From: Vagococcus acidifermentans
GTDB taxonomy: Bacteria; Bacillota; Bacilli; Lactobacillales; Vagococcaceae
Length of the DNA stretch: 64,000 nt
NCBI RefSeq assembly: GCF_003987655.1
Contig: NZ_NGKC01000006.1
Coordinates: 62,001-126,000 of the forward strand
Direction of reading: 5' to 3'
A program made the translations under genes and the position numbers. Below are positions 1 through 7,350 of this stretch, in pieces. The notes beneath the pieces were generated by a model, which ran no database searches, was not told the origin of the DNA, and was given only the letters and a program-made list of their open reading frames with translations. Every line of letters begins with the position of its first letter. Positions within the stretch are counted from its first letter, which is position 1.

Positions 1-1
1 T

Positions 2-148
2 GTTACGAGGCGCACCAATCTTATTTTGTCAGACCGGAACTTTCAAACAAGTGTTTCCGCTGAAAAAATAATCTGGATATCCCCTCCGCGAGTGACAGAC
101 TGGTCGCACTTCAATGAAAAAATACTCGAAATACGCAAGCGCACATGA
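2..148 (+). CDS. C-terminal fragment of a probable Mga-family transcriptional regulator (5' end outside window)
   Basis: An open frame enters from the left edge and ends at TGA 146-148, leaving 48 residues. The pattern of a hydrophobic strand, then a basic stretch, then WISPPRVTDW and a final amphipathic helix resembles the end of the Mga-like regulator at 59190-60685 in this same window, where a similar IVVVDDIP..DW..LRKAI tail is found. From this I infer the PTS-EIIB-like C-terminal domain of an Mga/AtxA-type DNA-binding regulator. It is followed immediately by a strong terminator, so it is the last gene of its unit. The family call rests on a short stretch and could be wrong. Confidence 0.45.
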   Translation, partial: VTRRTNLILSDRNFQTSVSAEKIIWISPPRVTDWSHFNEKILEIRKRT

Positions 149-185
149 TTGTTTATGATGGTGTGTGAGTCAAAATATCACTGAC

Positions 186-224
186 AGCTTCATCCCAATT
201 TCGTATTGGGATGAAGCTTTTTTT
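186..224 (+). terminator. Rho-independent terminator
   Basis: A perfect 14-bp stem (186-199 pairing with 205-218), a 5-nt loop and a T run (218-224) follow the gene that ends at 148. Confidence 0.92.
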
Positions 225-714
225 CTATACCGATTTATTTGCCGGTAGTTGGGGTTGACTAAATCTAATAAAATAACGAATAAAATTATATTTATATAAA
301 CGAACACACATTATGTTATCATTATCCGTTATGTTATTAGCATAAACAATACATGGAAATCACATATAAATGCCTTTTATATTAAGTTTTTGCCATTTAA
401 GCCCGTTTGCACATGGATAGGAAAAATGTGAATGTTTAATCAATCACAAATGACTGGATTTTTAAATAAATAACATTTAGTATGGTCTCCGTAGAAACGT
501 GCTGCCACTGGCTGCATGCGAGATAGGAAAGTCGCTGAAGGAAAAATGGTCTGCAGCAATACTGGTTAAAACTTGTGCAACATGAGAAGTGTTTAACAGG
601 AAGCTTCTTTGTTCCAGCAAGTTTTTTAATAAATGGGGATAAAGACTGTATTAGGGGCATAATTTATGCGCCATGTTGGGAAAAAATTTTATTTGTATAA
701 GGGAGAGATACACT
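225..714. other. 490-bp AT-rich intergenic/leader region, no convincing gene
   Basis: The stretch between the terminator and the peptidase start is AT-rich on its left side (about 255-400) and more balanced on its right (480-600). A TTGACT hexamer lies at 255-260, but the best -10-like hexamer (TAAAAT, 281-286) is 20 bp away, so a promoter is only possible. TTATGTTAT-type motifs recur around 311-340. A perfect 6-bp inverted repeat (GCATAA/TTATGC) sits at 657-669, just before the gene. A 74-codon frame on the minus strand (436-660) has no ribosome binding site and looks accidental. No known riboswitch consensus was recognised. Confidence 0.4.
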
Positions 715-1836
715 ATGAAGAGAGAAAGACTAGTAGAGACGTTTAAAACAATGGTACAGATTGACTCGCAGTCTGGCGAAGAAGGTGCTATGCATGAGTT
801 TTTGACAGACAAGTTCAAACAGCTTGGTCTGACAGTCAAAGAAGACGATTCCATGCTGAGTACAGGGCTTGGGGCAAACAATTTGGTTGCCACCCTGGCT
901 GGCACTAATACTGCCAAAGAGCCGATTTTCTTTTCTGCCCATACAGACACTGTTTCACCGGGGAACGGTATCAAAGTAGTTGAGCGGGACGGAGTGCTCT
1001 ATTCTGACGGCACAACTATTCTAGGTGCCGATGACAAAGCAGGCATTGCCATCATGCTTGAAGCGATTGAGACAATCATTGAAGAAGAGCTTCCAACTGG
1101 CAAAGTTGAGTTTGTATTGTCGCCAGGGGAAGAAATCGGATTGGTCGGCTCAAGTGCCATGTCTATGGATTTAATCGAGAGCAGGGTCGGTTATGTGCTG
1201 GACAATGCGGGACCAGTCGGCAGTGCGATCATTGCCAGCCCGACACTGTACATGTATGATGTGACAATTACCGGGAAAGCAGCACATGCCGGGTTGGAGC
1301 CTGAAAAAGGCGTGTCAGCAATGGCTGTTTTGGCACAGGCGCTGCCGCACATTCAAACAGGCCGGATTGACGCAGAAACAACGGCGAACATCGGCGTGAT
1401 TTCAGGCGGACAGGCAACCAACGTCGTCATGGATGAAGCAGTACTGAAAGGCGAGGTACGTTCGATTTCCAAGGATAAAGCCGATGCGTTGATTAAAGAA
1501 ATGACGCAGGCATTTGAAACGGCAGCCAAGGACAACGGGGCGGAAGTCGCCATCAATGTAGATTTGAAAGCTACCGGCTATCGTATGACAGATGATTTGA
1601 CTGTCATGAAGCTGTTCAGACGTTCAGTCGAAGCGTTGGCGATTGCGCCTAGAACGGAAGTCAGCGGCGGCGGAAGTGACGCAAATGTGTTCAATGCTAA
1701 AGGGAAAGAAGTTGTAAATCTGTCGATTGGGTATGAGGAGATTCACACGACATCCGAATACATTCCGGTGTCGGAAATGGAAAAAGGAGTGGCGCTTGTT
1801 TTAAGGCTGATAGAGCATTCTCCAACAAAGAAATAA
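715..1836 (+). CDS. M20 family metallopeptidase, PepT-like (YqjE type)
   Basis: The 373-residue product is a cytosolic two-zinc exopeptidase of the M20/M25/M40 clan, of the peptidase-T-like subgroup that trims short peptides. Visible signatures are the zinc-binding HTDT around residues 76-79, the bridging aspartate in GADDKAG (about 104-110), the catalytic EE pair in PGEEIGLVG (139-140), and the dimerisation-domain glycine-rich segment GKAAHAGLEPEKG. Length fits the family (about 370). I start at ATG 715 because GGGAGAG at 701-707 is spaced correctly; an ATG at 673 lacks a site. It is closely followed (9 nt) by a YitT gene and then a transporter-like gene, suggesting a three-gene unit. Substrate is unknown. 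Confidence 0.9.
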   Translation: MKRERLVETFKTMVQIDSQSGEEGAMHEFLTDKFKQLGLTVKEDDSMLSTGLGANNLVATLAGTNTAKEPIFFSAHTDTVSPGNGIKVVERDGVLYSDGTTILGADDKAGIAIMLEAIETIIEEELPTGKVEFVLSPGEEIGLVGSSAMSMDLIESRVGYVLDNAGPVGSAIIASPTLYMYDVTITGKAAHAGLEPEKGVSAMAVLAQALPHIQTGRIDAETTANIGVISGGQATNVVMDEAVLKGEVRSISKDKADALIKEMTQAFETAAKDNGAEVAINVDLKATGYRMTDDLTVMKLFRRSVEALAIAPRTEVSGGGSDANVFNAKGKEVVNLSIGYEEIHTTSEYIPVSEMEKGVALVLRLIEHSPTKK

Positions 1837-1845
1837 GGTGTGTAT

Positions 1846-2685
1846 ATGGTTAAAGTAGTTAAAAACATTGTCCAGATTCTGGTATCGGTATTCATTTTAG
1901 CAGTCGCCATCAATATGTTTCTAGGGCCGCATGATATTGCAGCAGGCGGGGTCAGCGGCATAGGGATTTTAGCAGAGTCGGCTTTGAATATTGACCGGTC
2001 AATCGTTGTGTTTGTATTGAATGTCATCATGCTGCTTCTTGCCATCATGTTTCTCGGAAAAAAAGTGTTTCTCAATATTTTATTCGGAAGTCTGGCTTTT
2101 CCATTTGCTCTTGCAGTTGTGCCTGAGGTGACGCTGACCACAGACAGACTGCTGTCAGTGATTTTTGGCAGCGCGGTCTTTGCTATTGGAGTGGCGATGC
2201 TTTACCGCATCCGGGCTTCCAGCGGAGGAACTACAATTCCCCCTTTGATTTTCGAGAAGTATTTCAATCTGAACACATCCATTGGCTTGTTGCTGACAGA
2301 TATGGTGATTGTGTGCATGAGTCTGGTAGTTTTTGGCTTCGAAGAATTTTTGTATGCAATTCTGTCCATCATCATCACATCAATGGTTATGACGTATATC
2401 GAAACGGGTACCAAACGCCGCAAAGCACTGATGATTGTCAGTCCTCAGAATACCGGTGCCATTCGCGAAGCACTGAAAGTCAACTTGGCACGAGGCATGA
2501 CAATCTTCGATGTGCGCGGCGGTCATGATGACAATGCGCACGAAATGATTCTCCTGACGATTTCAAACAAGGAGTATCCCAGAGCGCTCGAAATCATTGA
2601 TGCAATTGACCCAAAGTGTTTTTTGATTACCTATAATGTTGCTGAAGTACATGGATTGGGTTTTACGTATCACCCGATTCAGTAG
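1846..2685 (+). CDS. YitT family membrane protein (DUF161/DUF2179)
   Basis: This 279-residue protein has about five or six hydrophobic segments in residues 1-170 (the DUF161/YitT part), with the motifs GPHDIAAGGVSGIG and RASSGGTTIPP. A soluble C-terminal DUF2179 domain (about 190-279) contains GMTIFDVRGGH. YitT proteins are widespread in Firmicutes; a transport role is suspected but unproven. AAGGTG at 1835-1840 sits 5 nt before ATG 1846, so I prefer that start over the GTG at 1840, which overlaps the site. It lies 9 nt after the M20 peptidase and 21 nt before the next membrane protein, so the three are probably co-transcribed. Confidence 0.88.
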   Translation: MVKVVKNIVQILVSVFILAVAINMFLGPHDIAAGGVSGIGILAESALNIDRSIVVFVLNVIMLLLAIMFLGKKVFLNILFGSLAFPFALAVVPEVTLTTDRLLSVIFGSAVFAIGVAMLYRIRASSGGTTIPPLIFEKYFNLNTSIGLLLTDMVIVCMSLVVFGFEEFLYAILSIIITSMVMTYIETGTKRRKALMIVSPQNTGAIREALKVNLARGMTIFDVRGGHDDNAHEMILLTISNKEYPRALEIIDAIDPKCFLITYNVAEVHGLGFTYHPIQ

Positions 2686-2706
2686 GATAAATAATGGAGG
2701 AATAAT

Positions 2707-3915
2707 ATGGAACCCGTATTAGCTTTTACAATAGTAATGGCGATCTGGACGATTGGAGAGTTTATCTCATCCAAGACCCGAGCGCTGATTTCAATGATGC
2801 TTGTTGCATCGATGATTTTTTTAATTGGTTTTTCGGCGGATTTTTTTCCGCATGATTTGATATTAGATTCGGGTTTGCTGAATCTGGGCACTGCAGTCAT
2901 CGGTATTATCATCGTACACTTGGGCACCATGATGAGCTTTGAAGATTTAAAAGCTCAGTGGAAAACATTTGTCATCGGCGCTTCCACGGTCGTGGTGATG
3001 ACGCTTGTGTTGCTGTTGGTCAGCCAGTTATTCTTTGACCGCAATATTGCGGTTGCCGGTACTGCTGCGATTACCGGCGGTACTGTTTCTGTATTAATGG
3101 TACAAGATAAAATACAGGAAATTTATCAGGCCGGTCAAAGCACAGGTCATTTAAGCAGTTATTTACTGGCGGTCTTTCCGCTTCTGATTCTAAACATGAA
3201 AAATTTAGTCGGCTTTTTGGTAACTGCCAATATTCTGAAGAAGGAAGCAACTCGTGTGAAGGGCGAGTACCGCAAGGGCAACTTGAGCTTTTATGAAGAA
3301 GAAGTAGCAGCTAACACTTCTGCTGATGTCAAAAGTGTGCTGCCTGACTTTTTGCAGACACCGTATGCAACGCTGTTTTTGCTCGGGTTGACCGTGTATG
3401 TTTCCGGCTGGCTCAGCCGGATGTCGGGAGGCTATATCAATACATTTGTCATCGCACTCTTGCTGGGGATTATTTTAAGGCACTTCAAAGTGTTCAAGCC
3501 GAATGCGTTGACTCCGACTGACAGTTTCGGTTTGCTGATGATTTCAATTATGGTGATTGCTTTTGGCCCGTTAGCGGATATCCAGCCGAAGGACTTGCTG
3601 GCGCTTGTTTGGCCAATCATCTTTTATCTGGTTGCCGGTGTGTTGATTATCTTTGCTTCTGCTTATGTTATCGGACGACGTGTCGGCTATTCCGGTCCGC
3701 TGTCCATTGCAGTCGGCATGACAAGCTTTTTTGGATTTCCGGGAACGATGGTCTTGACCAAAGAAGCAGCGGCAGCTGTCGGCGAGACGGAAGAAGAGAT
3801 TGCTGTCATCGAACAGAATATTTTGCCGATAATGGTTACCGGCGGTTTCTCGACGATTACCATTACCTCAGTCATCACCGGCGGCTTGATAGTCGGTTTG
3901 ATGATGGGCTTGTAA
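2707..3915 (+). CDS. Multi-pass membrane protein, putative transporter of unassigned family
   Basis: The 402-residue product has roughly ten to twelve hydrophobic helices. Two glycine/serine-rich re-entrant-like segments stand out, one in each half: AAITGGTVSVLMVQ (about residue 120) and SFFGFPGTMVLTKEAA (about 340). Such a twofold arrangement with discontinuous helices is typical of Na+- or H+-coupled carriers of the glutamate-symporter (ESS)-like and related folds. I cannot name the family with confidence. A GGAGG site at 2697-2701 precedes the ATG. It closes the M20 peptidase-YitT unit and ends just before a strong terminator, so uptake of a product of the peptidase is a reasonable but untested idea. 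Confidence 0.75.
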   Translation: MEPVLAFTIVMAIWTIGEFISSKTRALISMMLVASMIFLIGFSADFFPHDLILDSGLLNLGTAVIGIIIVHLGTMMSFEDLKAQWKTFVIGASTVVVMTLVLLLVSQLFFDRNIAVAGTAAITGGTVSVLMVQDKIQEIYQAGQSTGHLSSYLLAVFPLLILNMKNLVGFLVTANILKKEATRVKGEYRKGNLSFYEEEVAANTSADVKSVLPDFLQTPYATLFLLGLTVYVSGWLSRMSGGYINTFVIALLLGIILRHFKVFKPNALTPTDSFGLLMISIMVIAFGPLADIQPKDLLALVWPIIFYLVAGVLIIFASAYVIGRRVGYSGPLSIAVGMTSFFGFPGTMVLTKEAAAAVGETEEEIAVIEQNILPIMVTGGFSTITITSVITGGLIVGLMMGL

Positions 3916-3927
3916 CCTCAAAAAAAC

Positions 3928-3975
3928 AACTCACAATCGTTAGATGTGCAACTAACGATTGTGAGTTTTTTTTCT
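3928..3975 (+). terminator. Rho-independent terminator
   Basis: A perfect 16-bp stem (3928-3943 with 3952-3967), an 8-nt loop and a long T run follow the transporter-like gene. The remaining stretch to 4184 is AT-rich and probably carries the promoter of the surface-protein island; no single promoter stood out. Confidence 0.95.
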
Positions 3976-4184
3976 TTTTCTAAAATTGAAAAAAAGTATT
4001 AAAAATAATCGATATGTTCCATGTTATATTTTTTCTAACCTGATTTGCTTAAATTAAATATAAATTTATGCGGAAAAAAGGATACGTGACGGCAAACGCA
4101 TAAAATTTCTGAAAATTATAAATTTAAGACATGCAGGCAGATGTATTGCAGATGGTAAAACCGACGGATGGGAGAATGTTAACA

Positions 4185-4790
4185 GTGACGCAATTTGACA
4201 ACCAAACAGACACAGCGGCTGCTGTGTCTAGGAAAAAAGCAGATGACAATCATACCATAGTAAAAAAGATAGGAGGGCTGCTTTGGCACTTCTCTTTTTA
4301 TCTCTTCATTATTCTGATTATCAGCGGTGCCGTATTGTTTAAATTTAGTGATCATCCGGATAAATCGTTCTTCGGTTTCCGCATGTACAATGTTTTAACA
4401 AATTCGATGAAGCAAACAAGTCCCGCCCAATCAGGTAATTTTGTCGCCGGGGACATGATTATTGTGAGAGTGACACCGCCGGAGGAAATAGCAGTCGGTG
4501 ATATTATCACGTTTAATCCGGGCGATGATGCGGAAGCTTTTCTGACACATCGGGTCATCCAAAAAGAAAAGCTGGATAATGGAGAAATCAGTTTTGTGAC
4601 GCAAGGCGATGCCAATAATTTGGCAGATCCCGAGATTCAAAGCGGGCAAGTGATTGGCAGAGTCGCTTTTGTGATTCCATTTGGCGGCAAAGTCATGACA
4701 TTTATTCGAGATAATCTGATGTTTGTCAGCATCATGATAATCGGTATTCTTGTTCTTTCTGTGCTAATCAAATACTTTATATCGTTATGA
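4185..4790 (+). CDS. sipW: SipW-type signal peptidase I
   Basis: This 201-residue membrane protease belongs to the ER-like (Ser/His) class of signal peptidase I. Catalytic Ser74 lies in LTNSM and His122 in LTHRV, where ordinary bacterial enzymes have Lys. The GDANN..DP box near residue 141 follows. Membrane segments are at about 34-52 and 178-199. It heads a cluster that encodes two proteins with SipW-type signal sequences, so those are its probable substrates. Start choice: GTG 4185 has GGGAG 10 nt upstream (4170-4174); a longer frame opens at ATG 4131 but has no clear ribosome binding site, so 18 more residues are possible. Confidence 0.9.
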   Translation: MTQFDNQTDTAAAVSRKKADDNHTIVKKIGGLLWHFSFYLFIILIISGAVLFKFSDHPDKSFFGFRMYNVLTNSMKQTSPAQSGNFVAGDMIIVRVTPPEEIAVGDIITFNPGDDAEAFLTHRVIQKEKLDNGEISFVTQGDANNLADPEIQSGQVIGRVAFVIPFGGKVMTFIRDNLMFVSIMIIGILVLSVLIKYFISL

Positions 4791-4875
4791 TTGCCGCGGA
4801 AACAAATGTCAGGATATGAATCGCGGCCGTTGGGCTGTGTTTTATATATAAATTTTATAGGAGGAGAGTTGTTTT

Positions 4876-5850
4876 ATGAAAAAATCAACTAGGAAAAAAC
4901 GTGTTTTGGGAGCGACACTCGTGTTGTCAGCCGGTTTATTGCTTGCTGCAACCTATGCGTGGTTCTCATCCACCGACAATGTGACCAACAAATTTACTAC
5001 AGGGGCACTGCCTGACGGCTCAGTGAAAATCTGGGAAATCTTTGAAGAACCGACAGCATGGCTTCCGGGCGAAGAAGTTGAGAAACAAGTTGGTGTGATT
5101 AACAATAGTGAAGGTGACGTCGTCGTTCGTTTGGCTTACAAAGAAGCGATGACTAAACTGGAAGCTGACGGCACGAACCTGAAAAAATATGTTTTTCCTA
5201 CCAAACAAACAGGAAGCGAGTATGTTCCGGCACCATCTGTCGACTATTCTGTGACAGGCGATTATAAGGAACTGTCCATACTTGGTTTGACTGTTGACGG
5301 CAGCCTGCCGGATGGTGTCAAGCTGCTGGGTAAACGAATTGCGGAAGATGCTTCTGGTCAGACGAAGTATGCGTTTGTCATTTATGAAAAAGACGGTGAC
5401 AACTTCCATTCAATTGCCGCAGACATTTCCATGAATGACGCAGGCACTGTTGTTAGTGTAAAAGATGTCCAATATGTTTACTACAAACCAACTGCTGAAG
5501 TAACTAAAGACTGGGCACAAGCGAAACCAGCTGGCACAAACACATCTGCTATTGACGACAAGCTGCTCTTCACATACAACAGCTTGACAAACACACCGAC
5601 TGCTGAAAATTGGGTTTATGGCGAAGACGGTTGGTTCTACTACATCGGCAAATTGTCAACAGGTGAAGTTTCGCCAATACTGCTTTCCAGCGTGACACTG
5701 CACAGCTCTGCTGACAACACTTACCAGCTGATGAACTACAGCTTGGATGTCAGAATCGAAGCATTGCAAGCGACACCAGAAGCAATCAACGAAGGCGGTT
5801 TCCCAGGTATTCCTGACGCAATCAAGCAAGCAATGATAGATGCACTATAA
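4876..5850 (+). CDS. SipW-dependent-type exported protein (BsaA/TasA-like)
   Basis: The 324-residue product begins with a basic tail and a long hydrophobic stretch ending in ATYAWFSSTDN, then a FTTG beta strand. This is the alternate signal sequence cognate to SipW-type peptidases, found in biofilm-matrix proteins of the TasA/camelysin/BsaA kind. The mature part is predicted beta-rich, has no cysteine-based anchor and no LPXTG. A strong site (GGAGGAG, 4860-4866) precedes ATG 4876. It lies 85 bp after the signal peptidase gene and shares a C-terminal-half pattern (W.YG.DG.FYY.GKLS.GE..P.L..SVTL) with the product of 6665-7333, so the two are paralogues. Role as a surface fibre or matrix subunit is inferred. 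Confidence 0.8.
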   Translation: MKKSTRKKRVLGATLVLSAGLLLAATYAWFSSTDNVTNKFTTGALPDGSVKIWEIFEEPTAWLPGEEVEKQVGVINNSEGDVVVRLAYKEAMTKLEADGTNLKKYVFPTKQTGSEYVPAPSVDYSVTGDYKELSILGLTVDGSLPDGVKLLGKRIAEDASGQTKYAFVIYEKDGDNFHSIAADISMNDAGTVVSVKDVQYVYYKPTAEVTKDWAQAKPAGTNTSAIDDKLLFTYNSLTNTPTAENWVYGEDGWFYYIGKLSTGEVSPILLSSVTLHSSADNTYQLMNYSLDVRIEALQATPEAINEGGFPGIPDAIKQAMIDAL

Positions 5851-5901
5851 GCACAGTCAAGTCAATCTCCAGTGAGGTTGCAGTGAACAGGAGTTTTGCA
5901 C

Positions 5902-6594
5902 ATGAAACAAATGCTTAAATTTTTTCTTAGCGGCATTCTCATCGTTTTTTTCTGTTCGACATCCCCGCATGTTGCAGCGGCTGCCAATCTTCCTGACGGT
6001 TTTTTAGTCGGTGATGACGAGGGTATTACCATCTCAAAAGATGGCGGCTATTTCTTTCACTTGGAAGATTTGCAACCTGGAGATACCATAACGAGGAAAC
6101 TGATTGTAAAAAATACCAGAGATGAGGACTATCATTTAACACTTACAATTGAGCCGAAATCCAAGTCTGGAAAAATTGATTTAGTTGAAAAAATGTCTAT
6201 GACAATCTTGTCAAACGACCGGGTAATCTATTCAGGAAATTTAAGCAGCGACTCTTCTGGAAAAACAGTCGCTAAATGTGAAGTTCCTTTTGGAGAGATT
6301 AAAAACAACTCGGAGAAAACCTACACGATTCAATTAAACGTGGCAGATGATATAGCTTATTGGGATTATTATTCAGGTAAAAGTGAAGCAATTGTTGATT
6401 GGCGTTTTGACGCCAAAACAGTGCCTAGCGAGAGCAAATCGTCGTCAACAGGCGGTTTTCTGCCAAAGACAAACGAACAGCATTCAGTGATGCTGACCTA
6501 TTTAGGGATGACATTAACTTTCCTGACACTTATCTATATCTTTGTTCACACGCAAAAGAGTCGTAAAAGGCATATCAAAGAAATTGATGAATAA
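5902..6594 (+). CDS. Sortase-substrate-like surface protein with LPKTN motif
   Basis: This is a 230-residue exported protein. A conventional signal peptide (about 1-27, ending HVAAAA) is followed by a beta-sandwich-like region with LQPGDTITRKLIVKN, typical of extracellular domains found with TasA-like proteins. The C-terminus has LPKTN, a hydrophobic helix and a basic tail (KSRKRH), the layout of a sortase anchor, but with N in place of the usual G. No sortase gene is in the window. CAGGAG at 5888-5893 fixes ATG 5902; a TTG at 5896 is less likely. It sits between the two SipW-type exported proteins and may anchor the assembly to the wall. Confidence 0.75.
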   Translation: MKQMLKFFLSGILIVFFCSTSPHVAAAANLPDGFLVGDDEGITISKDGGYFFHLEDLQPGDTITRKLIVKNTRDEDYHLTLTIEPKSKSGKIDLVEKMSMTILSNDRVIYSGNLSSDSSGKTVAKCEVPFGEIKNNSEKTYTIQLNVADDIAYWDYYSGKSEAIVDWRFDAKTVPSESKSSSTGGFLPKTNEQHSVMLTYLGMTLTFLTLIYIFVHTQKSRKRHIKEIDE

Positions 6595-6664
6595 TCGTAG
6601 ACAAATCAAGTAAAAGCTGTTTGGACAGCACATGCTTGATTGGTGTAAGAAACGAGGTGTGGCA

Positions 6665-7333
6665 ATGCTAAAACAAAAAAGTGCGGCTGTGTCGGCCGCA
6701 CTTATAAAGAGAGTGAAAAGACTGAAGGAACAACACCCGAAAAGGTTATTCCTCGCCTGTCTTGTCACAGCTCTCTTGATTCTTACTTCCACCTTGGCTT
6801 GGTTTTCAGCGGCAGATTCAAAAGAAAATAATTTCAAGTCAGCGCATTATGAGTTTCAAGTGAATGTAGTCGATCACTTTTTGCCGCCGCTTGAAATTGA
6901 ACCAGACAAGGAAATAACAAAAATAGTAAGTGCGACTAATACTGGTACAGTAGATGCTTTCGTTCGCGTTATGGTTTTTCCAGTCGCATTAAAAGACGGA
7001 ATACCAATGGAAGTAAATTTAAATGACCGCGTTCAGTTGTCAAGCCCGAACATCACTCATTGGCGGTTTGGCAATGATGGTTATTATTATTATCTGGGAA
7101 AACTTTCTCCCGGAGAAACGGCTCCGACCCTGTTTGAGTCAGTAACGTTGACTATTCCTGCAGGCGCATCCGAATATGCCGATGCAGAATTCGATATTAT
7201 CGTTAAAACTGAAGCTGTTGACACCGTCAAGTGGAACTACCGAAGCTCTTGGTGGGGGACACAGGAAGAACAGGATGCCAGTGATACTGCCTATAAAGCA
7301 ATTGATGACATATTGTCATCACTTACTAAATAG
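6665..7333 (+). CDS. Second SipW-dependent-type exported protein
   Basis: This 222-residue protein is a shorter paralogue of the 4876-5850 product. A basic N-terminus (KRVKRLKEQHPKR) is followed by a hydrophobic segment ending in TLAWFSAAD, the SipW-type signal with its characteristic AWFS motif, and a beta-rich mature part with a conserved W.FG.DG.YYYLGKLSPGE block. It contains no anchor motif. GAGGTG at 6654-6659 is 5 nt before ATG 6665; an upstream start at 6632 would add eleven residues without a ribosome binding site. The position between the LPKTN protein and the giant RCC1 protein suggests one structural operon. Confidence 0.8.
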   Translation: MLKQKSAAVSAALIKRVKRLKEQHPKRLFLACLVTALLILTSTLAWFSAADSKENNFKSAHYEFQVNVVDHFLPPLEIEPDKEITKIVSATNTGTVDAFVRVMVFPVALKDGIPMEVNLNDRVQLSSPNITHWRFGNDGYYYYLGKLSPGETAPTLFESVTLTIPAGASEYADAEFDIIVKTEAVDTVKWNYRSSWWGTQEEQDASDTAYKAIDDILSSLTK

Positions 7334-7350
7334 CGGAAGGGAGTCGCAAA

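Noticed and set aside
436-660. 74-codon minus-strand frame in the left intergenic region
   Set aside because: No ribosome binding site, no family resemblance and an odd composition; probably chance.
3609-3983. 124-codon plus-strand frame over the transporter gene and its terminator
   Set aside because: It lies in another frame of a clear membrane-protein gene and runs through a strong terminator hairpin.
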